From JAHJQZ01 sp963676075 (GTDB taxonomy: Bacteria; Pseudomonadota; Alphaproteobacteria; Rhizobiales; Devosiaceae), in contig CAXXNZ010000031.1 in assembly GCA_963676075.2 (NCBI GenBank), positions 248,001 to 312,000 of the forward strand: 64,000 bases of DNA, in the 5' to 3' direction. Positions 41,162 through 49,357 of the stretch are shown piece after piece (position 1 is the first letter of the stretch; each line of letters begins with the position of its first letter). The position numbers and the translations under genes were made by a program. Below the pieces are notes generated by a model that made no database searches, had not been told where the DNA came from, and worked only from the letters and a program-made list of their open reading frames with translations.

Positions 41162-42427
41162 TCATCGTGTTCCGCCGTATGGCCGCGAAACGCCATCAAC
41201 TCCCGTGAGGCGAATGAGTTCGGCGGGGAAGACCAATCCGTGCATCGCGCCTTTGCTCTGAATGGTCGCTTGCTCCGATAACCATCTGTTCCTGAACGAA
41301 TTATAGATGGTTTTCTTGATGTCGGCCCGGAGTTCGCGGAGATCCTTTTGCAGCCTCTTGTCGTCTTCTAGGATGATTTGGAAGGCACTTTTGCCATAGT
41401 CGGGCAGTTGCGCCGCGCCGTTGATCGGGGCGAAGACATCGGCGTCGATCCACGCCAGCCGTTTCCGCGCGTCGCCGATATGGGTTTCACAGTAGAGCTC
41501 GAAATACTGGGTCGCGAGGCCGCGCACGCGCGCCGGGTTGAGCCAGCCGAACTCGCCGTCATTGGTTCGGGAAATGGCCCAGGCCTGTTTTTTGGCCAGT
41601 GCTGCGAGGGCGTAATAGGCCATTTCCTTGTTCTGCAGTTCCGCTTCGCGGCCGCCAAAGCGGATGCGGCGCGCTGGCACGTCGATTTCGAGGTAACGGG
41701 CGTGAAGAACGGCATTGGCTCGCGCGACGACGCCGTCATAACCGATCCCACCGCCTTCGAAGACATCACCGTCGAGATAGGGGCGGAGCGGCACGAAGGG
41801 AATGCGCGCCATCTCGACCATGGCGCCGCTCGTGTCGCCGGGATCACGTCTCAATCGGGTGTTGAAGGTTCTGGGCGTGGCATCGCCGTTTCTGAGGCTC
41901 CGGTGCGTGATCGGATTGTCTTCACGAGTCGGCCACCAGAAGTCTTCGCACTGCTCCAGCTCTTCGGGATCGACAAGTACGTGCGAGAGCTCGTCGGTCG
42001 GGCGTCCAACCAGCGACAGTGCCGCGCCGGCAAACCAGCTCATGGTCTTGCGCCCACCGGCCATCGAGACGTGAATACGGCTGTCCGACGTGCCGTGTTC
42101 GGCGACCAGCCGCGTGATCAGGTCGCCGAAGGCCGACGCCTCGATCTGCGTGCGAACGTCATGGTAGCGCGCGCCGTCGGCACCTTCGGCAAACCGGATC
42201 TCGGGTTCGACATAGTCCTCGGATCTGCCGAGATAGTGATAAAGCTCGCACAGCTTGCCGGTCCGGCCGAGCAGGCGCTTGTGCTCGAAAACCTCCGCCG
42301 AGTCTCGCGTCGTGGCGAGGATGATCTTTGTCGGAACGAACGGCGGATCTCGTGTCAGCAGGGCCCAGACGGTTTCTGTGACGATCTGGGGCGTGACGCC
42401 GACAGTGATGATCAGGACATTTTCCAT
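41162..42427 (-). CDS. Orphan CRISPR-associated ring nuclease / CARF protein (Cas_NE0113, Csm6/Csx1-like family)
   Basis: Protein of 421 residues. The N-terminal CARF-like domain (about 1-155) has the family start MENVLIITVGVTPQIVTETVWALL and the signature HVSMAGGRKTMSWFAGAALSLVGR followed by LSHVLV. In this family the domain binds, and in several members cleaves, cyclic oligoadenylate made by type III CRISPR complexes. The middle part (about 255-300, LQNKEMAYYALAALAKKQ) looks like a winged helix; the C-terminal 120 residues are helical and charged, without a clear HEPN RxxxxH motif. Ribosome site GAGG eight bases before the ATG. No cas gene or CRISPR array is present within the window, which makes the context unusual. 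Confidence 0.8.
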   Translation of the reverse strand: MENVLIITVGVTPQIVTETVWALLTRDPPFVPTKIILATTRDSAEVFEHKRLLGRTGKLCELYHYLGRSEDYVEPEIRFAEGADGARYHDVRTQIEASAFGDLITRLVAEHGTSDSRIHVSMAGGRKTMSWFAGAALSLVGRPTDELSHVLVDPEELEQCEDFWWPTREDNPITHRSLRNGDATPRTFNTRLRRDPGDTSGAMVEMARIPFVPLRPYLDGDVFEGGGIGYDGVVARANAVLHARYLEIDVPARRIRFGGREAELQNKEMAYYALAALAKKQAWAISRTNDGEFGWLNPARVRGLATQYFELYCETHIGDARKRLAWIDADVFAPINGAAQLPDYGKSAFQIILEDDKRLQKDLRELRADIKKTIYNSFRNRWLSEQATIQSKGAMHGLVFPAELIRLTGVDGVSRPYGGTR

Positions 42428-42615
42428 TCCGAAAGCCTCGCCTTACCGGACAAAACAACCCGGACGATGACGGCAAGGCAATTGGTCAAATGGAGGCATG
42501 CGAGCGCTGCGTCCGCGTTTCAGGTGATCGCGGGCGAAGGCGTAGTTGCGCCGGAGGTCGTGTTCGGAAACGTTTAGTCCAGAACAGGTCATTCACAGAC
42601 GGGTTCACCCCTTGC

Positions 42616-42774
42616 TTCCCTCCCCTTGATGGGGAGGGTGGCCCGGCAAGGCCGGGTCGGGTGGGGTGGAGCCAAAGGCATGGAGGGTGGGGCCTTACCC
42701 CCCACCCAGGCTCACGACGGACTTAGCAAGGGCTAAGTCCTGTTCGCCAACCCTCCCCACAAGGGGGAGGGAAA
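42616..42774. repeat. Large palindromic intergenic repeat element (about 160 bp)
   Basis: The ends TTCCCTCCCCTTGATGGGGA and (reverse complement of the right end) TTTCCCTCCCCCTTGTGGGG are near-identical inverted repeats. Inside are complementary CCCGGC/GCCGGG runs, GGGTGGGGTGG opposite CCCCCCACCC, and a small hairpin GGACTTAG-CAAGGG-CTAAGTCC at 42719-42740. This is a dispersed non-coding repeat of a kind I recall from Hyphomicrobiales. It fills most of the 473-bp gap between the ring-nuclease gene (divergent start) and the LacI gene (its 3' end). No gene was found in the gap. Confidence 0.7.
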
Positions 42775-42900
42775 CCCTGCAACTGCTTCCGTTACAAGCT
42801 GATGAGATATGGCGCCGATGGTCGGGCAGAAAGCCGGCAGGCAACGTTGCCGATTGTCCAATTGCCTGATGCGGGGCGGTCGGGAGGCATCTTAGAACGC

Positions 42901-43935
42901 CTAAACGCCGTCCTTCGCCGCACCGCCCAGCGTGCTTTGGCGAGCGACAAAATCCGGCGTCAGCTGGACGATTTTTGGCGCGGGCAGGGCATCGCTTCCA
43001 GCGATCAGATCGAGCAAGCGGTCGACAGCCTCCGCCGAGACCTCCTCGATGGCGTAATTGACGCTCGAGATCGGAACGGCCGCGTGTTCGGCGAACTCGA
43101 TGTTGTCGAAGCCGACGATGGCGATGTCTTCGGGTACCCTGAAACCATGTTCGAGCGCCCAGTGCTCGGCGCCGATGGCGAGGGAGTCGTTGGCGGCAAA
43201 TACGGCGGTCGGCTTGCCGTCCGCGGCCATCAACCGCCCCATGGCGTCATAACCGCGCGCCACCGAATGCCCGCGCGGATCGGCGGAGAGTCTGGGATCG
43301 GGTTTGATGCCGGCTTGGGTGAGCGCGCCGAGATAGCCTTCGCGTTTTTCAAGATTACTGAGCGCCGTCGAGGCGTCGATAATGGCGATGCGCCTGTGCC
43401 CGAGATCGATCAGATGCTGTGTTGCTTTGTAACCGCCAGCCCGTTCGTCGACGCCAACCGCGTCGATTCCGGAGTCGGGATCCCCGACCAGCAGCACCAC
43501 CGGGTAATTGGCCTTGCGCAGCCGACGGATGTGTTCGAGTCGTCGATGGCTGCTCGGATAGATCAGCATGCCGTCGACCTGACGCGAGCGGAAGATCTCG
43601 AGGACCTTGATTTCCTCGTCAACATCGTTGTTCGAGGTCGCGAAAAGCGTGCTGTAGCCGCGTTGCGACAGGATCAGCTCGATGGCCTGTGCGGCACGCG
43701 TCAGCGTCGGGTTGGTGATATCGGTGAGCACCAGGCCTATGGTTTTGGTCTCGCGGTTGACCAGCGATTTGGCGATCTGGTTGGGCAGATAGTTGAGTTC
43801 GGCCGCGGCTTCGCGGATGAGCTGGCGTGTCGGTTCGGGGATGCGCGGGCTGTCGCGCAGCGCCAGCGACACTGTGTTGACCGAAAAGCCGGTGCGGTCG
43901 GCTATGTCCTTAAGCCGTACGGTTGCCCTTCCCAT
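42901..43935 (-). CDS. LacI-family transcriptional repressor of the 45-50.6 kb sugar locus
   Basis: Repressor of 344 residues with HTH and hinge (VRLKDIADRTGFSVNTVSLALRDSPRI; YLPNQIAKSL) and an effector domain (TIGLVLTDITNPTLTRAAQA, VDGMLIYPSSHRR, HRRIAIIDASTALSN, VGFDNIEFAEHAAVPISSV). It follows the aldo-keto reductase gene by 67 bp on the same strand and is divergent, with it, from the CUT1 importer. Paired operators at 44924 and 44945 in that promoter region are the probable targets. Confidence 0.88.
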   Translation of the reverse strand: MGRATVRLKDIADRTGFSVNTVSLALRDSPRIPEPTRQLIREAAAELNYLPNQIAKSLVNRETKTIGLVLTDITNPTLTRAAQAIELILSQRGYSTLFATSNNDVDEEIKVLEIFRSRQVDGMLIYPSSHRRLEHIRRLRKANYPVVLLVGDPDSGIDAVGVDERAGGYKATQHLIDLGHRRIAIIDASTALSNLEKREGYLGALTQAGIKPDPRLSADPRGHSVARGYDAMGRLMAADGKPTAVFAANDSLAIGAEHWALEHGFRVPEDIAIVGFDNIEFAEHAAVPISSVNYAIEEVSAEAVDRLLDLIAGSDALPAPKIVQLTPDFVARQSTLGGAAKDGV

Positions 43936-44002
43936 GCCTGTTCCAGTCCCTTTTCCGTTCCGCCGCTTGCCTGCCGCCTGACGCGCGAGCGGCCGAAGGC
44001 GG

Positions 44003-44812
44003 TTAGTCCCAATCCGGCCCCCAGACCGGATCGATGATGCGTGTGCCGCGATCGAGCGCTTCGATTCGCGCGATCTCGTCTTGCGTCAGGCGCAGCTCGG
44101 AGGCGGCAAAATTGTCCTGCAAATGCTCGCGGCGCGACGAGGCGGGGATGACGACGTAGCCCTTGGACATCTCGAACGCCAACGCCACCTGGGCGATACT
44201 CGCGCCGTGGTTGGCAGCGATCCCGGCCAGCACCGCATCGTCCGAAAGCCGGTTCTTGGCGATGGGCATGTAACAGGTGACGGTGATGTCATTGGCATCG
44301 CAAAATGCGGCCAGCTTCCTGTTTTGCAAATAGGGGTGCAGCTCGAACTGGTTGGCTGCAAGCGTGCCGACGCCGACAATGCCGATCGCCTCGGTGAGCA
44401 GCGCGATGGTGAAATTGGAAACGCCGATCAAGCGTGTCAGCCCTCGGGCCTGGGCCTCGGCAAGCTCGGGCAGGTAGACCGAAGGCGCCACGCCGTCGGG
44501 CGAGGGCCAGTGGATCAGCACCAGATCGAACTGGTCGAGCCCGCTGGCCGAAAGGCTTTTTTCGATCGAGGGAATCACTTTGCCGGCGCCGAGGTTTCCG
44601 GTTGCCACTTTCGTCGTGACGAAGAACTCGGAGCGTGGCAGCCCGCTCTCGCGCACAGCTGCACCGACATTGGTTTCCGTGCCGTAATCCTGCGCCGTGT
44701 CGAGGTGCCGATAACCGATCTCAATCGCGGCATCCAGAGACGCCCGTCCGTCCGGGCCGGTACGGCCGAAGGTGCCAAGTCCAAGCTGTGGAATGCCTGT
44801 GGATCGGCTCAT
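44003..44812 (-). CDS. Aldo-keto reductase (2,5-diketo-D-gluconate reductase-like)
   Basis: NAD(P)H-dependent (alpha/beta)8-barrel reductase of 269 residues. The catalytic tetrad is visible: Asp and Tyr in HLDTAQDYGTE, Lys in TTKVA, His in LVLIHWPSP; the cofactor segment VIPASSRREHLQDN is near the C terminus. Such enzymes reduce sugar aldehydes or ketones. ATG 44812 is chosen because AAGGAG lies before it; the longer frame from 44854 has none. It shares an operon with LacI and likely converts the sugar brought in by the divergent importer. Confidence 0.85.
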   Translation of the reverse strand: MSRSTGIPQLGLGTFGRTGPDGRASLDAAIEIGYRHLDTAQDYGTETNVGAAVRESGLPRSEFFVTTKVATGNLGAGKVIPSIEKSLSASGLDQFDLVLIHWPSPDGVAPSVYLPELAEAQARGLTRLIGVSNFTIALLTEAIGIVGVGTLAANQFELHPYLQNRKLAAFCDANDITVTCYMPIAKNRLSDDAVLAGIAANHGASIAQVALAFEMSKGYVVIPASSRREHLQDNFAASELRLTQDEIARIEALDRGTRIIDPVWGPDWD

Positions 44813-44923
44813 ACTTACTCCTTGATATCCTGACCAATTTGCCTCGCCGGCCACCCGTCGACGCTGCCATCCTGTCGATATTCTGCATCAAGCCCATTGA
44901 CAGACAAACCGATTTGATCATAA

Positions 44924-44937
44924 TATTAACGATAATA
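44924..44937. promoter_or_regulatory. Candidate LacI operator (TATTAACGATAATA)
   Basis: Near-palindrome with 5-bp arms TATTA/TAATA and central CG, in the gap between the aldo-keto reductase and the importer. Its centre is 21 bp from that of the next copy. Confidence 0.6.
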
Positions 44938-44944
44938 CAAGAGC

Positions 44945-44958
44945 AATGAACGATAATA
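44945..44958. promoter_or_regulatory. Candidate LacI operator, second copy (AATGAACGATAATA)
   Basis: Shares GAACGATAATA-type core with the site at 44924 at a spacing of exactly two helical turns. A further inverted repeat CTGAC-ATTTA-GTCAG (44959-44973) follows immediately, next to the ribosome site of the first permease gene. Confidence 0.55.
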
Positions 44959-44985
44959 CTGACATTTAGTCAGAAAGGGGGAGGC

Positions 44986-45882
44986 ATGCGGCTGCGCTGG
45001 AGCGCGATCGCGCCACAACTGGCATTAACGCCGGCGCTCGTCGTGACCGCCGTCGCTTTCGTCGGCTCCATCGGCTGGACGATCTATCTGTCGTTTACCC
45101 GTTCCCGACGTCTGCCGGACTACACGATCGACTGGAGCGAGTGGAACCGGCAGTTCGTCCGCCTGTTCCGCGACAACGGCTGGGAAATCTCGCTGAGGAA
45201 CCTCATCATCCTCGGCATCGGCAGCGCCCTGGCCATCGTCTTCGGCTTTGTCCTCGCCGCGATGATCGACAAGGAAAAGCGCGGCGAATCCATCTTCCGC
45301 ACTGTCTTTCTTTACCCGCTTGCCGTGTCGCTGATCGTCACCGGTGCGGCCTGGCGCTGGATTCTCAACCCGACGCTCGGGCTTGAGAACTTCTTCCACC
45401 AGCTCGGCTGGACATGGGTCGACATCAACTGGCTCTCCAATGGCGACACGGCGATTTACGCCATCATCCTCGCCTCGATCTGGCAGAGCTCGGGCTTTTA
45501 CATGGCGCTGATGCTGGCCGGCTTGAAGGCGGTCAATTCCGAGATCTGGAGCGCGGCCAAGCTCGACGGCGTCAGCCTGTGGCGGCTCTATGTCGAGATC
45601 ATCATTCCGATGATGAAGTTCACCTTCATCACCTGCGCCATCCTGCTCTCGCTGGGCGTCATCAAGGCCTATGACATCGTCGTCGCCATGACCAATGGCG
45701 GGCCGGGACAGTCGACCTGGGTGCCGGCGTACTTCACCATCAATGCACTGAGCCAGAAGGGCAATCTCGGCTACGCCTCCGCGGCTGCGGCCATGATGCT
45801 CGCCATCACCTTCGTTGTTTTCACCCCGATGGTTCTGTTGACCGCCTGGCAGCAGCGTCGTCGCGACGCGGCGGGGAGATAG
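44986..45882 (+). CDS. CUT1 sugar ABC transporter permease 1 (MalF/UgpA family)
   Basis: Permease of 298 residues with six helices. N-terminal segment ALTPALVVTAVAFVGSIGWTIYLSF and EAA-type loop SEIWSAAKLDGVSLWRLYVEIIIPMM are typical; TNGGPGQSTWVPAYF is a conserved C-terminal loop. It begins after AGGGGGAGG and opens the importer operon under the operators at 44924-44958; the binding protein is the fourth gene instead of the first. Confidence 0.9.
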   Translation: MRLRWSAIAPQLALTPALVVTAVAFVGSIGWTIYLSFTRSRRLPDYTIDWSEWNRQFVRLFRDNGWEISLRNLIILGIGSALAIVFGFVLAAMIDKEKRGESIFRTVFLYPLAVSLIVTGAAWRWILNPTLGLENFFHQLGWTWVDINWLSNGDTAIYAIILASIWQSSGFYMALMLAGLKAVNSEIWSAAKLDGVSLWRLYVEIIIPMMKFTFITCAILLSLGVIKAYDIVVAMTNGGPGQSTWVPAYFTINALSQKGNLGYASAAAAMMLAITFVVFTPMVLLTAWQQRRRDAAGR

Positions 45883-45884
45883 TC

Positions 45885-46805
45885 ATGTCCAGCCAAGCCA
45901 CAGCCGCCACGATCGGCAACACGCCAACGGTCCAGTATTTCCCGCGCCGCAAGAAGCGGATTTCCGGGCGCTCCATCGCCGTTCTGGTATTCCTGACCAT
46001 CTGCGCGCTGTTCTTTTCGGTGCCGCTCTATGTCGTCGTGGTCACCTCGTTCAAGTCGATGGACCAGATCCGCGAAGGCGCCATCTTCTCGCTGCCTTAC
46101 ATATGGAGCTGGGACGCCTGGGATCACGCCTGGAACCACGCCTGTTCGGGCATCCGCTGCAACGGACTGAAGGTCGGGTTCTGGAACTCGGTCTCGATCC
46201 TCGGGCCGTCGCTGGTGCTGTCGATCGTTTTGTCGATGGTCACTGGTTACGCGCTGGCGCTGTGGAACGTGAGATGGGCCGGGCCGTTCCTGTTCATCCT
46301 GTTCATCTGCGCCTTCGTGCCCTTCCAGATCATCATGTACCCGCTGATCGTCATGACTTCGACGGTCAAGATCTATGGCACGGTCTGGGGCATAGCGGTG
46401 GTGCACGCCGTACTGGCCATGCCGGTTCTGACGCTCATTTTCCGCAATTACTACAAGGATATCCCGACCGAGATCATGAGTGCGGCGGTGATGGATTCCG
46501 GCTCGTTCTGGAAGATCTTCGTCGAAATCATCGTGCCGATGTCGGGCAACATCCTCATCGTCGTGCTGATCCTGCAGATCACCAGCATCTGGAACGACTA
46601 CCTGATCGGCGTCACCTTCGGCGGGCTCAACAGCCAACCGATGACGGTCAATCTCGCCAATCTGGTGACGGTTTCGACCGGCACCACCAATTACGCACAG
46701 AACATGGCCGGTGCGTTGCTCACCGCCATTCCGCCTCTCGTTGTTTATTTCGCAGTCGGCAAGCTCTTCGTTCAGGGCGTTACCGCCGGCGCGATCAAGG
46801 GTTGA
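45885..46805 (+). CDS. CUT1 sugar ABC transporter permease 2 (MalG/UgpE family)
   Basis: Permease of 306 residues. After a basic N terminus (YFPRRKKRISGRS) come six helices and the loop DIPTEIMSAAVMDSGSFWKIFVEIIVP. The cytoplasmic/periplasmic loop near residues 70-100 contains two cysteines (HACSGIRCNG), uncommon for the family and perhaps a disulphide. It starts two bases after the first permease and precedes the ATPase by 11 bp. Confidence 0.9.
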   Translation: MSSQATAATIGNTPTVQYFPRRKKRISGRSIAVLVFLTICALFFSVPLYVVVVTSFKSMDQIREGAIFSLPYIWSWDAWDHAWNHACSGIRCNGLKVGFWNSVSILGPSLVLSIVLSMVTGYALALWNVRWAGPFLFILFICAFVPFQIIMYPLIVMTSTVKIYGTVWGIAVVHAVLAMPVLTLIFRNYYKDIPTEIMSAAVMDSGSFWKIFVEIIVPMSGNILIVVLILQITSIWNDYLIGVTFGGLNSQPMTVNLANLVTVSTGTTNYAQNMAGALLTAIPPLVVYFAVGKLFVQGVTAGAIKG

Positions 46806-46816
46806 TCGGTCCGCTC

Positions 46817-47914
46817 ATGCCACAGGTCAGTTTCGAACACATCGTCAAATCCTTCGGGGCGGTCACGGTCCTCAACGATCTCAATCTGAGGATCGACGAC
46901 GGTGACTTCCTCGTGCTCCTCGGCCCGTCCGGCTGCGGCAAGACAACCCTGCTCAACCTCCTGGCCGGGCTGCTTGAGGTCACGGATGGGCGGATCAAGA
47001 TCGGGGAGCGCGAGGTTACCGACCTCGAGCCCAAGGATCGCGGACTGGCCATGGTGTTCCAGTCCTACGCGCTCTATCCGACCAAGACGGTTCACGGAAA
47101 CCTGAAGTTCGGCCTGTCAGCGTCGAAACTGCCGGCCGACGAGATCGAAAAGCGCATCTCCTGGGCTGCCAAGCTGTTGCAGATCGAGCCGCTGCTCAAT
47201 CGAAAGCCGGCGCATCTTTCAGGTGGCCAGCGTCAGCGCGTCGCCATTGGCCGGGCTCTGGTCAAAAACGTCGAGGTGTTCCTGTTCGACGAGCCGCTTT
47301 CCAATCTCGACGCCAAGCTCAGAACGGAGATGCGGCTCGAGATCAAGAAGCTCCATGACGAGCTCAAGCAGACAATCATCTACGTCACCCACGACCAGAT
47401 CGAGGCCATGACCATGGCCACCAAGATCGCGGTCATGGACGGCGGTGTCATCCAGCAGTTCGGCACGCCGGACGAGGTTTATGAAGAGCCGGCCAATCTG
47501 TTCGTTGCCGGCTTCATCGGCTCGCCGGCGATGAACCTCAGGAAGGCAAGCCTTGCCAAAAACGGCGCGCTGATCGAGGCGGTCTTTCCTTCGGGCGTCC
47601 GGCTTGACGTTTCCGATTACCGGTTTGCCGACGCGCCCGAGGACGGCGCCGAGATCATCGTCGGTCTCAGGCCCGAACATTTCGGGCTGCCTGAAGACGT
47701 GACGAATGCCGCCGGCACGTTCGAATTGCCTGTTCGCTACACCGAACGCACCGGTTCGGACGCCACCGTATTCCTCGAATTTGAAAACGAGCTTCTGGCC
47801 CTCCGCATCGCTCCTGACAAGACAAGCCGCTTCAAAAGCGGCGGGCAGGCGACAGTGGGGTTCCAGCGGAACAAGGCCAATCTGTTCGACGCCCGGTCGG
47901 GGCGGCGGATTTAG
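46817..47914 (+). CDS. CUT1 sugar ABC transporter ATP-binding protein (UgpC/MalK family)
   Basis: ATPase of 365 residues with Walker A GPSGCGKTT, signature LSGGQRQRVAIGR, Walker B VFLFDEPLSNLD, H-loop YVTHDQIEA and a C-terminal TOBE regulatory region (IIVGLRPEHFGL; NELLALRIAPDKTS). The ATG at 46817 lies just past the permease stop; longer in-frame readings run through the permease and were rejected. Two palindromic repeats follow before the binding-protein gene. Confidence 0.9.
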   Translation: MPQVSFEHIVKSFGAVTVLNDLNLRIDDGDFLVLLGPSGCGKTTLLNLLAGLLEVTDGRIKIGEREVTDLEPKDRGLAMVFQSYALYPTKTVHGNLKFGLSASKLPADEIEKRISWAAKLLQIEPLLNRKPAHLSGGQRQRVAIGRALVKNVEVFLFDEPLSNLDAKLRTEMRLEIKKLHDELKQTIIYVTHDQIEAMTMATKIAVMDGGVIQQFGTPDEVYEEPANLFVAGFIGSPAMNLRKASLAKNGALIEAVFPSGVRLDVSDYRFADAPEDGAEIIVGLRPEHFGLPEDVTNAAGTFELPVRYTERTGSDATVFLEFENELLALRIAPDKTSRFKSGGQATVGFQRNKANLFDARSGRRI

Positions 47915-47962
47915 AGCGTGTCCAGGAAAAGTGGAAACGGTTTTCCGGTTCGGACACGCGAC
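47914..47962. repeat. RIME-like palindromic intergenic repeat, copy B
   Basis: Arms GCGTGTCC (47916-47923) and GGACACGC (47952-47959) with inner GGAAAA/TTTTCC. Relative to copy A at 13890 the fourth pair of the stem is T-A in place of C-G, a compensatory change that keeps the stem. It begins at the stop codon of the ATPase gene. Confidence 0.75.
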
Positions 47963-47973
47963 AAAACAAAGAC

Positions 47974-48017
47974 CTAGAGCAGGTCGACCGACCCAATCTG
48001 AACCAGACCTGCTCTAG
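47974..48017. repeat. Palindromic repeat with perfect 12-bp arms
   Basis: CTAGAGCAGGTC and GACCTGCTCTAG pair perfectly around a 20-base loop, 12 bp after copy B and 20 bp before the binding-protein start. Both together form a mosaic of two palindromes, as in rhizobial RIME clusters. No T run, so readthrough into the binding-protein gene is expected, possibly after processing. Confidence 0.65.
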
Positions 48018-48037
48018 CCTAAACAAGGGAGAGAGAC

Positions 48038-49285
48038 ATGAATCACAGGACTTTGGCAGGACTTGCTGCCGGACTTATGTTGGGAACGTTCGCCAGCGGT
48101 GCGCTGGCCGCCGAACTCGTGATCTACCACAACTGGTCATCCGGACCGGAAGTGGCGGCGCTCAACGTTCTGAAGGCCGACTTCGAGGCCAAGGGCAACG
48201 TCTGGACCGACATCGCCATTCCGCACGACACCGGTTCCAATGTCAGCCTGATTAACCTCATCACCGGCGGCAATCCGCCGAACGTGTTTCTCGAATCGAA
48301 TCCGGGCGTTTATCGCGATCTCAAGCAGCTTGGTTTCGCCCATCCTCTGACCGAGTTCATGGCTGAAAACGGCGTCCTGGAGCACTATCCGACCTCGGTG
48401 GTCAATTCGATCACCGTCGACGGCGTCATCATGAAGGTGCCGACCGCCATCCATATCGACGGCATGCTGTATTATTCCAAGGAGGTGGCCGAGGCCGCTG
48501 GCGTTGATCCGGAAGCCTGGACGTCGCTCGACACCATGTTCGCCGACTTTGGCAAGATCAGGGATGCTGGCTTCATTCCGGTCGCCATCGGAGGTCAGCA
48601 ATGGCAGGTCGGTTATCTGATGCATACCCTTGCCGCCGCAGTCGGAGGGCCGGAGTTCTACAACAACATCTACGGTGGCGAGCCGAGCCTGGATGCGATG
48701 TCGAGTGACGACATGCGCGCGACGCTCGACTGGCTGCGCCGCTTCCAGCAGGAGGCCGATGAAGGCTCACCAAACCGCGAATGGAACCTGACCACCAACC
48801 TCGTCATCTCCGGCAAGGCACTGATGCAGATCCACGGTGACTGGATGAAGGGTGAATTCCTCGCCGCCGGTCAAACGCCGGGCGAGCAGTTCGGCTGCGA
48901 ACAGATCCCGGGCGCCAAGGCGGTTCCCGTGACCGTTGACAGCTGGGGCATCCTCGGTGGTCAGCCGGACGATATCGACAAGGCCGAGCTCGACTTCGTC
49001 GCGACCGTGGCCGACCCGGTGGTGCAGGCTGACTTCGCTTCCAAGAAGGGGTCGACCCCGACCCGCCTCGACGCGCCGAAGGGGGCGCTCGATGCCTGCT
49101 CGATCGAAGTGCTGCGCATTCTCGAAGATCCCGAGCATCAGGTGCAGAACCCGCACTCGATGGTGGATGCCGACTGGCAGTCCTCGCTCTGGGACGTCGT
49201 CTTCAATTTCTGGAGCGATCCGGAAATGAGCGTCGATGACGCCATCGCCCAGATGCAGGAGAACTACGACATCATCCTCGGCTGA
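48038..49285 (+). CDS. CUT1 sugar ABC transporter substrate-binding protein
   Basis: Periplasmic binding protein family 1, 415 residues, with signal peptide (about 1-25, cleavage after ALAA) and mature start ELVIYHNWSSGPEVAALNVLK. Family segments: LINLITGGNPPNVFLESNPG, VPTAIHIDGMLYYSKEVAEAAG, GKALMQIHGDWMKGEF. AGGGAGAG precedes the ATG. It delivers its sugar to the permeases at 44986-46805. The adjacent xylose-isomerase-like and aldo-keto reductase genes suggest a monosaccharide or polyol ligand. Confidence 0.9.
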   Translation: MNHRTLAGLAAGLMLGTFASGALAAELVIYHNWSSGPEVAALNVLKADFEAKGNVWTDIAIPHDTGSNVSLINLITGGNPPNVFLESNPGVYRDLKQLGFAHPLTEFMAENGVLEHYPTSVVNSITVDGVIMKVPTAIHIDGMLYYSKEVAEAAGVDPEAWTSLDTMFADFGKIRDAGFIPVAIGGQQWQVGYLMHTLAAAVGGPEFYNNIYGGEPSLDAMSSDDMRATLDWLRRFQQEADEGSPNREWNLTTNLVISGKALMQIHGDWMKGEFLAAGQTPGEQFGCEQIPGAKAVPVTVDSWGILGGQPDDIDKAELDFVATVADPVVQADFASKKGSTPTRLDAPKGALDACSIEVLRILEDPEHQVQNPHSMVDADWQSSLWDVVFNFWSDPEMSVDDAIAQMQENYDIILG

Positions 49286-49298
49286 TGAACCTCCCAAG

Positions 49299-49323
49299 CG
49301 GGCGGTGCCTTCGGGCCCGCCCG
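49299..49323 (+). repeat. Hairpin with TTCG loop after the binding-protein gene
   Basis: CGGGCGG and CCGCCCG pair, with an inner CC-TTCG-GG, 14 bp after the stop. It is followed by TCCTTAA and not by a true T run, so it may attenuate or protect the transcript before the VOC gene. Confidence 0.5.
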
Positions 49324-49357
49324 TCCTTAACTCAACCTCCTTGCAAGGATACGTAAA

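Noticed and set aside
40534..41199. 221-aa minus-strand frame over the MYG1-like ORF
   Set aside because: The plus-strand frame shows family motifs; the minus frame is Arg/Ser/Ala-rich without motif.
40145..42900. CRISPR array near the ring-nuclease gene
   Set aside because: No regular direct repeats with spacers were found; the only repeat here is the inverted element at 42616-42774.
42802..44037. 411-aa plus-strand frame opposite the LacI gene
   Set aside because: Antisense to a complete LacI repressor with intact HTH; begins within the repeat region.
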